A DNA stretch of 5,304 nt from the NCBI GenBank assembly GCA_027037155.1, contig JALWBK010000011.1:1-5304 (forward strand), given 5' to 3'. The notes under the pieces are model-generated. The model did no database searches. It had not been told where the DNA came from and worked only from the letters and a program-made list of their open reading frames with translations. The first letter of the stretch is position 1, and the number at the start of each line of letters is the position of its first letter. Source of the DNA: a bacterium (GTDB lineage: Bacteria > Thermosulfidibacterota > Thermosulfidibacteria > Thermosulfidibacterales > Thermosulfidibacteraceae). Below, one piece after another: positions 1 to 5,304 of the stretch. Position numbers and translations under genes: made by a program.

Positions 1-647
1 TATGGAACCTCAACCTTTCGGACGGCTAAAGAGCTTTCCATGTTAAATATGGGAAAGCCACTTTTAAGCTTTGGATACACATGTTTTAGCCACCACTTTT
101 TTTGTGGTGAGACGTTTTTTGGAGGTTTGTAAAATTCAATAAACTTAAGAGGGTGTGAGAAGTACTTGAGATGCAGATGTCCGTGGGATTCAACCTTCAA
201 ACTTCCCCTGTCGCAGCGTATAAGTTCTTCCACCCTCATGAAGGCATTCTTTGCGAGAAAGGTACAGTCTCGGTACTTTAGAGATAGGGGAGATGGCCTT
301 TCAAAGTCTTGCAGGGAACACTTTCCATCCCAGTAGTCTCTTAGGGTAGGTCTTGGAGCTTTATCTTCCACCCTTGATGTGACTACGAAGACGGTTCCCT
401 TTACCCGGTATTTGGCAAGGATGGGTTCTATGAAAGCGTATGCATCATAAAACCCATCGTCAAAAGTGATAGCCACGGTAGGCTTTTGGGGGATAGTGCC
501 TTTGTCAATGAAGTTGCATATCTCGTCAAGATCACAAACGTTGGCGTTCTCTGACAGGAACTTAATCTGCTTTTCAAAAACAGAGAGCTTTACCCCTACT
601 TCCCCCTCTATGCTTGCCCTATGGTAGTAGATTACAAATAGGCTCAG
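1..647 (-). CDS. NodB-type polysaccharide deacetylase, 3' part outside the window
   Basis: NodB-family enzymes remove acetyl groups from polysaccharide amino sugars using a metal held by Asp-His-His. 215 codons are open to the window edge. The protein starts with LFVIYYHRAS, the usual first strand of the family, followed by VFEKQIKFL. Motif 1 is TFDDGF with D63/D64; the strand VKGTVFVV follows at 82-89. Motif 2 is SHGHLH, with H155 and H159 spaced as metal ligands. Later motifs lie outside the window. No signal peptide is apparent, which suggests a cytoplasmic or non-classically placed enzyme. The likely start is CTG at 647-645: it overlaps the TGA of the glycosyltransferase (CTGA), follows a strong Shine-Dalgarno, and an in-frame TAG at 659-657 rules out anything further upstream. 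The next conventional start is GTG at 476, which would remove the first strand and helix. A role with the adjacent glycosyltransferase in surface glycan synthesis is inferred from context. Confidence 0.82.
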   Translation of the reverse strand, partial: MSLFVIYYHRASIEGEVGVKLSVFEKQIKFLSENANVCDLDEICNFIDKGTIPQKPTVAITFDDGFYDAYAFIEPILAKYRVKGTVFVVTSRVEDKAPRPTLRDYWDGKCSLQDFERPSPLSLKYRDCTFLAKNAFMRVEELIRCDRGSLKVESHGHLHLKYFSHPLKFIEFYKPPKNVSPQKKWWLKHVYPKLKSGFPIFNMESSLAVRKVEVP

Positions 648-1705
648 AGTACCCTCCTATACGCCTCGGCGTATTTTATGCCCATTTGGTTACATTCAAA
701 TTTACGGCTGTACCGTAATGCGTTGAGGGATAGCTTTTTGAGAAGCGCCTGGTGTGACAGGGTGTTTCGTAAGGCTTTGGCCATTTCCTTGGTGTTGCCA
801 ACTGGAAAGAGCCTTCCCACCTTTTCGTTAACCACTTCCCTTAGCGCTGGAATGGCGTAGCCGAATACGGGTTTTCCGAAAAAGAGATACTCCAGCACAG
901 ATATGGAGATCCCTTCCCGCTCGGAGGTAATGACTCCTATTTTGGAGAGTGCCACTTCATCTATATTCTTTACGAATCCAGGCATGTGGATGGGAAGCTT
1001 CTCTTCTGTGGCTGCTTCTTTTGCCCTCTGATACTCGTCTCCTGCTCCGAGCATACAGGCGTTTATCTTGATCTGTTTGCTAAGGACCCTTACAATCTCT
1101 AAGAAGTCAAATGGCCTCTTTTGAGTTGTAAAGCGTGCTACCCATACGATATCGTAGCTTTTCTTTTTATTGAGCTTATTAGGGCGCTCTCTGTCAACGC
1201 AGTTGTATATTACAAGACCCACTTTGGGTTCTGTGAAGCACCTTTTAACTACAGAGTCCTTTACTGAGTGAGATACATAGAAAGCTGCTTTTGCCCTTGA
1301 CAGTACGAGTTTTTCAAAGAAAAGCCAAAGCCTTTTGCCGTGGCTTCTGTGGTAGCTGTGATACTGAACAACGTAGGGCTTTTCTGCAGCTATGCACGCC
1401 AGTCCCACCCTTAGTAAAGGAGGATAGCCGTGTATGTGTGCAAGGTCAAAGGTTAGGCTTTTCAGATACCTTACAAAGCTCCAAAAGGAAAACACAGCCA
1501 CAGGTCCATAACCGTGTCTAACGAGTTTTTTGAGGTATACGTCGGTGGAAAATACTTTAACCTCTTCAGTCAATGGTCCGAGGGAGGAGAAGCATAATAC
1601 CGAAGAGTTTACTCCTAAGTGCTTTAGCGCTTTGCATAGAGAAAGAACAAATCTCTGTTTTCCACCAAAGGTGAGCTTGTTGGTTAGATGCAGGATGAGA
1701 GCCAC
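644..1705 (-). CDS. GT4-type glycosyltransferase (GT-B fold)
   Basis: This protein of about 353 residues is likely a cytoplasmic or membrane-associated enzyme moving a sugar from a nucleotide-sugar donor to a growing surface glycan. Sugar and acceptor cannot be read from the sequence. Numbered from the chosen GTG, the N-terminal domain opens with VALILHLTNK and the FGGKQRF glycine loop (G14/G15). The C-terminal domain has WVARFTTQKRP with R191 and K196, LGAGDE near 220, and SEREGISISVLEYLFFGKPV, where E264 and E272 form the GT4 EX7E motif. No signal peptide or clear membrane span is visible. The start is uncertain. An in-frame ATG at 1819 would overlap the mutase by about 100 bases and only re-reads the DNA of its Cys tail, so GTG 1705 is preferred, though its Shine-Dalgarno is weak (GTGA). 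The stop TGA overlaps the first codon of the deacetylase, with which it probably acts. Confidence 0.85.
   Translation of the reverse strand: MALILHLTNKLTFGGKQRFVLSLCKALKHLGVNSSVLCFSSLGPLTEEVKVFSTDVYLKKLVRHGYGPVAVFSFWSFVRYLKSLTFDLAHIHGYPPLLRVGLACIAAEKPYVVQYHSYHRSHGKRLWLFFEKLVLSRAKAAFYVSHSVKDSVVKRCFTEPKVGLVIYNCVDRERPNKLNKKKSYDIVWVARFTTQKRPFDFLEIVRVLSKQIKINACMLGAGDEYQRAKEAATEEKLPIHMPGFVKNIDEVALSKIGVITSEREGISISVLEYLFFGKPVFGYAIPALREVVNEKVGRLFPVGNTKEMAKALRNTLSHQALLKKLSLNALRYSRKFECNQMGIKYAEAYRRVL
652..658 (-). promoter_or_regulatory. Strong ribosome binding site in front of a CTG start
   Basis: AGGAGGG lies inside the last codons of the glycosyltransferase (Arg-Arg-Val). Its GGAGG core is five bases before CTG 647-645, which is in frame with the deacetylase. 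Because no ATG, GTG or TTG stands at that distance in this frame, the site is the main argument for a CTG start. Confidence 0.6.
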
Positions 1706-1718
1706 TTTATTTTCACTG

Positions 1719-2951
1719 TCATCCCTGTTGTTTAAGGGTGCATCTATTTTCCATGGTGCAGGATGAGCAGTCGCTGCAAACCTTTCCAAAAAGGATTGAT
1801 ATGAGCCTGTGTCCCTCATCTAAGGTGTATGGTTTCAGATACTCTAAGGCTCTTTCGGAGAACTCTTCCTCACCTTTCACCTTAAGGGTGCTGCTGTAAA
1901 GCACGTATGGAACGGGCTCCGCTGTGTGGGTGCCAATATCCACAGGGGTTGGGTGATCGGGAAGCAGCAGTATGCGGGCGTTTATATCCTTTTCTTTTAT
2001 CCATTCCAGTATAGGATCCACTATGTGTTGATCTATGTCTTCTATAGCCTTGACCTTTGCCTTGGCATCTTTTTGGTGCCCTGCCTCATCGGGAGCCTCA
2101 ATGTGGATAAAGACAAAATCGCCTTCTTCTTCAAGAAATCTTATGGCGTATTCGGCCTTGCCCCGATAGTTGGTGTCAAGGTACCCTGTGATGCCAGGTA
2201 CCTCTATAACCTTGAGTCCCATGAGGACCCCGATTCCTCTAATGAGATCCACAGCAGATATTACCCCACCCTTAACGCCAAAGATGCCTTCAAAGCAGGG
2301 TAGGGTAGGCCTTTTGCCCTGTCCCCACAGCCATATCATGTTGGTTTTGGGATGACCTTCTAAGATCTCTCTGGATCTCTCCATGAGTTCAATCAACTTT
2401 TCAGATCCAGGGCCTTTGGGAAAGTATTCTTTGATTGGTTTTCCCGTTATGTCGTGAGGTGGTGTGCATAAAGGTTCTTCTGTACCGTTTCTCCAGACCA
2501 TTATGTGGCGATACCCAACACCCGGGTAGAATCTTATCTCGTCGCTGGCAAGGTGTTGGTTGAGCTTTTCTATGACCTTCCTCGCTTCCTCTGTTGATAT
2601 GTGTCCCGCGCTGTAATCGGCCATCGCTTCGTTTTCAATCCTGACGAGGTTGCACCTGTAGGCCACATCGGTGGGGGATAGCTCTATCCCCATAGATGCC
2701 GCTTCAAGGGGGGCTCTTCCTGTATAGTACTTCTTTGGATCGCACCCCAACACGGAAAGAATGGCCACGTCAGATCCTGGGTGCATACCTTCGGGAACGT
2801 TCTTGGTCCAGCCGCATATCCCATTTCGGGCAAGGTAGTCTATGTTTGGTTTCTGGGCGGCCTCCAATGAGGTCTTTCCGTCTAACTGGGGGGTTGGATG
2901 GCCACTGGCTCCGTCTGTGAGGATTATGATGTACTTCCTTTCCCCTGCCAT
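1719..2951 (-). CDS. apgM: 2,3-bisphosphoglycerate-independent phosphoglycerate mutase, ApgM-type, with cysteine-rich tail
   Basis: This 410-residue cytoplasmic protein of the alkaline-phosphatase superfamily would interconvert 3- and 2-phosphoglycerate in glycolysis and gluconeogenesis. Visible signatures are the metal ligand D13 in [24 protein letters not shown] at 26-41, PGSDVA at 58-63 with S60 as the expected phospho-acceptor, [17 protein letters not shown] at 75-91 and [14 protein letters not shown] at 110-123. Further metal-site segments are DEAGH at 288-292, DH at 332-333 and H342 in DIGTHTAE. Length is normal for the family. The SMGIEL and [13 protein letters not shown] segments recall the bacterial subfamily also labelled 'proposed homoserine kinase', so a role in threonine synthesis is an alternative. 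Oddly, the protein ends in a Cys cluster (C392, C395, C398, C404) not expected in this family. Spacing to the preceding gene is one base; the stop is 13 bases before the likely start of the glycosyltransferase. Confidence 0.87.
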   Translation of the reverse strand: MAGERKYIIILTDGASGHPTPQLDGKTSLEAAQKPNIDYLARNGICGWTKNVPEGMHPGSDVAILSVLGCDPKKYYTGRAPLEAASMGIELSPTDVAYRCNLVRIENEAMADYSAGHISTEEARKVIEKLNQHLASDEIRFYPGVGYRHIMVWRNGTEEPLCTPPHDITGKPIKEYFPKGPGSEKLIELMERSREILEGHPKTNMIWLWGQGKRPTLPCFEGIFGVKGGVISAVDLIRGIGVLMGLKVIEVPGITGYLDTNYRGKAEYAIRFLEEEGDFVFIHIEAPDEAGHQKDAKAKVKAIEDIDQHIVDPILEWIKEKDINARILLLPDHPTPVDIGTHTAEPVPYVLYSSTLKVKGEEEFSERALEYLKPYTLDEGHRLISILFGKVCSDCSSCTMENRCTLKQQG

Positions 2952-2952
2952 G

Positions 2953-4947
2953 TTAGTCACCTATGAAGTCTGTCCCAAACCACTCGTTGAGGTAGTCGTT
3001 GAGCTTCTTGAGAGCCGCTATAACTCTTTCTATCTTCTGTCTTGTTATATCCTGGAACTGCAGGTGGTTCATGGCGTTAAAGAGTATGTCGTTGATCTCA
3101 TTGAGCTTCTCGTTGATCTTATCTTTTAGCTCTTGGTCCTGTATCTGTTCCGTAAGGCCCATGCAGTCGGTTGCAGCATTCATGGCCTGTTCTAACATTT
3201 CCATTAGTTTTACCGTCTTTTCCTCAGTCTCTCTCGTAACCTTGTAGAGTTTTGCAACAACGCGGGTCTCTTCCTTCTCCTTCTTCTGTAAAGCCACCTG
3301 CTGCTTGATGGCGCTGATGAGTGCTGTCAGTTCAGCTTTGAGCTCGCTTTTTTCATCGGATAAAGTTACAAGCTTCTCCTCTAACTTTTGGATGATTTCA
3401 TCCAGATCGGTTCTCTCAAGGAGCTTGTTCATGGTGGGGACTTCGTAAGTTCCCTCAATGTCAACCTCTTCTCCGCCCATCTTCCCAGTTTCAAGCTCTG
3501 CTAAGATCTGATCCACTATATCGGGAACATCTTCTGATGTTGCCTCTTCTGAAGCGTCTGTTGATACCTCTTCTGCTCCTTCGCTCTGTTCTCCTTGGTT
3601 CTGGAAGCTTTCAATGAGTGCGTCTATGTCGTCCACCGCTGCAGTTTGCCCTTCCTTCTCCTCCTTGCTTTCGTCAGAGGATGCTTCTTGGGCTGAATCG
3701 GAAGAGGTGTTTGTATCTATGCCAAATTCTTTAAGAATCTTATCAATCTCATCCGCTGCATCGACCTGTTGACTGTTATCTGTCTTTTGGTTCTCTGTAG
3801 CCTCTGTGGGCTCTTTCAATTCTTCATTCTTTACTTCCTCATTTGGGATCATTGTTTCCTCCTGGGGTTTCTCCTGTTTGGGACTTGGATTTGAGACTAC
3901 ACTTGTAACTTCAGAGTTTTTTTTTACCTCTTCTTCTGTTTTGGTGCTTTTTATGTTAGACAACACCTTGCCTCCTAACTCTCCCTTCTTAGCCTTGTAT
4001 ATAAGCTCTCTTGAGACCTTTATCAGCTCCTCAGGCTCAAATTTTACGAAGAAGGCATCTGCATGTACCTGTTCAGCCTTTTCTATGTTGGACTCTTCCG
4101 ATAGTGAGGTGTTGATGATGACAGGTATTCTTTTGAGAACAGGGTGCGTTTTGATCTGTTTCGCCAAGGTGTATCCGTCCATCTGGGGCATCTCAACATC
4201 GGTAACCACCAAAGAGACCGCATCGAGAACATCAAAGCCTTCCTGTTCTGCCTTTTCGGCTATGGCTGAAAGGGTCTTCCAGGCTTCAAGGCCATCTTTT
4301 ACCACTATCAGCTCGTCAAAGCCCGCCTTGGTGTAAATGTCCTTCAAGATCTTTCTGGCCACTGAAGAATCGTCTGCTAAAAGTACAGGCCCTTTGATGT
4401 CTTTCGGCACTTTCTCTACGCTTATCTCTTCAGGCATGGAGATGAGTCCGAGTTCTGCGAGAACGTTCTCCAGGTCCAGAATTAGTAAGAACTTGCCTTC
4501 TCCAACCTCAATCACTCCCGTTATCTTTGTTCCGAACTGGGCTACCAATACATCGGGTGCCGGTTTTATGGCGTTCCAGCTCACCCTTCTTATCCTCTTT
4601 GCCTCGTGAACGATGAAGCCTATCTTTACCTTGTAAAACTCTGCCACTATTACCGATTTGCGTTTGAGGGTACTGGGTTCCTTTATGTGCATCCAGCTGG
4701 CTAAGTCTATCAGAGGAATCACCTGACCTCTCAGGTTTATGACGCCCACAATGGCCTCTGGCAGGTTTGGCACCTTGATAATCTCTGGCAGCCATACTAC
4801 TTCTTTGACCTTGGCGACGTTCACTCCGAAGAGGTAAGTGTAGATGCTCCCATCCTCTTTCTCGTGGTACATCCAGAACTCAACCATTTCAAATTCGTTG
4901 GTTCCAGGCTGTAGCACATCTGGTACACTTTCAGGCTTCCAACCCAT
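2953..4947 (-). CDS. CheV-type coupling protein (CheW + receiver) fused to a CheZ-like phosphatase
   Basis: This 664-residue chemotaxis protein has four parts. Residues about 20-170 are a CheW domain ([17 protein letters not shown]). Residues about 186-318 are a receiver with all key residues: acidic pair D192/D193, phospho-acceptor D250 in [13 protein letters not shown]280 and K302. The KFEPEEL after K302 is typical of CheV. Residues about 322-505 are an acidic, Ser/Thr/Gln-rich linker, probably disordered. Residues about 506-664 are helical and coiled-coil-like, with FQDITRQ at 631-637. This matches the CheZ active-site motif DxxxQ: D633 and Q637 correspond to E. coli D143 and Q147. CheV normally ends after the receiver, at about 300-320 residues. 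By family knowledge the front half would couple receptors to CheA and accept phosphate. The C-terminal domain would dephosphorylate CheY or the attached receiver, which is inference. No CheZ-type tail peptide ends the protein. The gene contains an A9 run and an internal start, listed separately. Confidence 0.88.
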   Translation of the reverse strand: MGWKPESVPDVLQPGTNEFEMVEFWMYHEKEDGSIYTYLFGVNVAKVKEVVWLPEIIKVPNLPEAIVGVINLRGQVIPLIDLASWMHIKEPSTLKRKSVIVAEFYKVKIGFIVHEAKRIRRVSWNAIKPAPDVLVAQFGTKITGVIEVGEGKFLLILDLENVLAELGLISMPEEISVEKVPKDIKGPVLLADDSSVARKILKDIYTKAGFDELIVVKDGLEAWKTLSAIAEKAEQEGFDVLDAVSLVVTDVEMPQMDGYTLAKQIKTHPVLKRIPVIINTSLSEESNIEKAEQVHADAFFVKFEPEELIKVSRELIYKAKKGELGGKVLSNIKSTKTEEEVKKNSEVTSVVSNPSPKQEKPQEETMIPNEEVKNEELKEPTEATENQKTDNSQQVDAADEIDKILKEFGIDTNTSSDSAQEASSDESKEEKEGQTAAVDDIDALIESFQNQGEQSEGAEEVSTDASEEATSEDVPDIVDQILAELETGKMGGEEVDIEGTYEVPTMNKLLERTDLDEIIQKLEEKLVTLSDEKSELKAELTALISAIKQQVALQKKEKEETRVVAKLYKVTRETEEKTVKLMEMLEQAMNAATDCMGLTEQIQDQELKDKINEKLNEINDILFNAMNHLQFQDITRQKIERVIAALKKLNDYLNEWFGTDFIGD
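2957..2962 (-). promoter_or_regulatory. Ribosome binding site deciding the start of the phosphoglycerate mutase
   Basis: AGGTGA lies five bases before the ATG at 2951. An in-frame GTG at 2960 would add three residues but has no comparable site upstream, so ATG 2951 is preferred. The site overlaps the last codons and precedes the TAA stop of the CheV-CheZ gene, with the same TAA-C-ATG junction as the gene before it. Confidence 0.7.
3493..3753 (-). repeat. Three diverged copies of a CheY-docking-like peptide in the linker
   Basis: Three ten-residue segments of the fusion protein fit one pattern, D-x-[IV]-D-x-[IL]-[LI]-x-[ES]-[FL]. They are [10 protein letters not shown] at residues 399-408 (3753-3724), [10 protein letters not shown] at 439-448 (3633-3604) and [10 protein letters not shown] at 476-485 (3522-3493). 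The surrounding linker is low-complexity Glu/Ser/Thr/Gln. The pattern resembles the N-terminal CheY-binding peptide of FliM (SQAEIDALLNG) and the C-terminal CheY-binding tail of E. coli CheZ (VDDLL.SLGF). The match is by eye, and CheY binding is inference. Confidence 0.5.
3850..3863 (-). promoter_or_regulatory. Internal Shine-Dalgarno and in-frame ATG for a possible free-standing CheZ
   Basis: AGGAGG (3863-3858) is followed by five bases and then ATG (3852-3850), codon 366 of the fusion and in frame with it. This is the strongest ribosome binding site in this gene and better than the one at its own 5' start. Initiation here would give a 299-residue protein ending at 2953, holding all three docking-like motifs and the whole CheZ-like domain. 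It sits 59 bases past the stop reached by a -1 shift at the A9 run, which would suit reinitiation. Caution: the site is encoded by Gln-Glu-Glu codons in an acidic linker, where such purine strings can arise by chance. Confidence 0.5.
3917..3925 (-). promoter_or_regulatory. A9 slippery tract at the CheV/CheZ boundary
   Basis: The coding strand reads GTA AAA AAA AAC over codons 341-344, a run of nine A that includes the classic -1 frameshift heptamer A-AAA-AAC in the correct phase. A -1 shift, or one A added during transcription, gives CTC TGA immediately, with the stop at 3913-3911. That makes a CheW-receiver protein of about 345 residues. Loss of one A gives a TAG stop at 3899-3897, for a product of about 349 residues. 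A purine-rich, Shine-Dalgarno-like GAAGAGG directly precedes the run. I saw no obvious stimulatory hairpin just downstream. Whether slippage happens is not shown by the sequence; the tract and the two stops are. Confidence 0.55.
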
Positions 4948-4948
4948 G

Positions 4949-5304
4949 TTATTCCTCTAATAGTTTTTTGCTGTTTAGTATAACAACTACGCTTAAGTCT
5001 TCCTTCTTTCCAATACCTTCCACGTATTCTGCTTCAAAGCCGGCGATTATACCGTGGGGAACCTCTATAGAGGAATGGGGAATTCTCAATACGTGGGTTA
5101 CAGCATCCACAAGTATTCCTACCACCTTGTCATCTGCTTCTATGACCACTATCTTCCTTTCTTCCTCATCCTCACTGGGAGGGTAGGGCAGGTTGAACTT
5201 TATGCGAAGGTCAATAACTGGAACGATCTGTCCCCTGAGGTTGATAACCCCAAGCACATGAGCTGGTGCGTTGGGGACCCTTGTCAGTTCGGGCACCTCT
5301 ATGA
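4949..5304 (-). CDS. cheW: CheW chemotaxis coupling protein, 5'-truncated by the window
   Basis: CheW proteins are cytoplasmic adaptors that link chemoreceptors to the histidine kinase CheA. The frame is open to the window edge, and the last 118 codons are visible. They show the family signature: an IPEL/VPEL-like segment followed by TRVPNAP, then the [17 protein letters not shown] strand pair, a later [13 protein letters not shown] strand, and the VEGIG...VVVILN ending. A GTG at 5296 is in frame, but it lies within the conserved segment just before TRVPNAP, so the true start is upstream of the window. The C-terminus at KKLLEE is normal for a single-domain CheW. The TAA stop is one base before the ATG of the CheW-receiver-CheZ fusion gene, and the fusion's ribosome binding site lies inside this gene's last codons, so the two are probably translationally coupled. 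The gene carries only a CheW domain, separate from the CheW domain of its neighbour. Confidence 0.93.
   Translation of the reverse strand, partial: IEVPELTRVPNAPAHVLGVINLRGQIVPVIDLRIKFNLPYPPSEDEEERKIVVIEADDKVVGILVDAVTHVLRIPHSSIEVPHGIIAGFEAEYVEGIGKKEDLSVVVILNSKKLLEE
4953..4958 (-). promoter_or_regulatory. Ribosome binding site of the CheV-CheZ fusion gene
   Basis: AGAGGA on the minus strand lies 5 bases before the ATG at 4947 and inside the last codons of cheW. The cheW stop TAA, one C and then ATG follow. This supports the chosen start and suggests termination-reinitiation coupling. Confidence 0.75.

Noticed and set aside
91..109. Perfect 6-bp inverted repeat (CACCAC / GTGGTG) around a T7 loop
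   Set aside because: It lies inside the deacetylase coding region, encoded by a Pro-Gln-Lys-Lys-Trp-Trp stretch, with no U-run following the stem on either strand; too short to call a terminator or regulatory hairpin.
1706..1819. ATG at 1819 as the glycosyltransferase start
   Set aside because: It would add 38 residues without family similarity, has no Shine-Dalgarno, and overlaps the mutase by about 100 bases exactly where the mutase Cys tail is encoded.
2958..2960. GTG as start of the phosphoglycerate mutase
   Set aside because: It adds only three residues and lacks a ribosome site, whereas ATG 2951 has AGGTGA five bases upstream.
3379..3408. Possible fourth docking-like motif ([11 protein letters not shown], from about residue 514)
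   Set aside because: It does not fit the ten-residue pattern without a gap and belongs to the start of the coiled-coil CheZ-like domain.
3806..4336. Plus-strand open frame of about 176 codons opposite the CheV-CheZ gene, and other plus-strand frames
   Set aside because: Ser/Phe-rich translations antisense to clear coding sequence with no recognisable domain or ribosome site; explained as shadows of the minus-strand genes.
1..5304. CRISPR arrays, tRNA or rRNA genes, insertion sequences, attachment sites, promoters or rho-independent terminators
   Set aside because: Reading both strands by eye showed none; the genes leave no intergenic space beyond a few bases.

Overview
All genes in this window lie on the minus strand, packed head to tail with overlaps or gaps of a few bases, so they read as one transcription unit running from high to low coordinates. 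There is no intergenic stretch long enough for a promoter, terminator or RNA gene. Compact packing, frequent AGG/AGA and ATA codons, Lys/Glu-rich proteins and the mix of chemotaxis, central metabolism and cell-surface genes suggest a motile thermophilic bacterium, most likely of the Aquificales type. That assignment is a pattern-based inference, not a match to a known genome.

In transcription order: (1) the 3' part of a CheW coupling protein (5304-4949, 5' end outside the window); (2) a 664-residue chemotaxis fusion, CheW domain - receiver domain - long acidic linker - CheZ-like phosphatase domain (4947-2953); (3) a phosphoglycerate mutase of the archaeal-type (ApgM) family with a cysteine-rich tail (2951-1719); (4) a GT4-type glycosyltransferase (about 1705-644); (5) the N-terminal 215 codons of a NodB-type polysaccharide deacetylase (647 to beyond position 1), which appears to begin at a CTG codon.

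The first two genes would couple receptors to CheA and, through the CheZ-like domain, remove phosphate from CheY or from the protein's own receiver. The last two are typical of surface polysaccharide assembly and trimming. The mutase is a metabolic gene between the two modules.

The most notable feature is inside the fusion gene. At the end of its CheV-like half there is a run of nine A on the coding strand. Slippage of one base in either direction meets a stop within a few codons. About 60 bases beyond the nearer stop lies a consensus Shine-Dalgarno with an in-frame ATG that would start a free-standing CheZ-like protein. The locus could therefore make a fusion, a CheV and a CheZ, or could switch between fused and split forms. 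The linker also carries three spaced copies of a peptide resembling the CheY-docking motifs of FliM and the CheZ tail.
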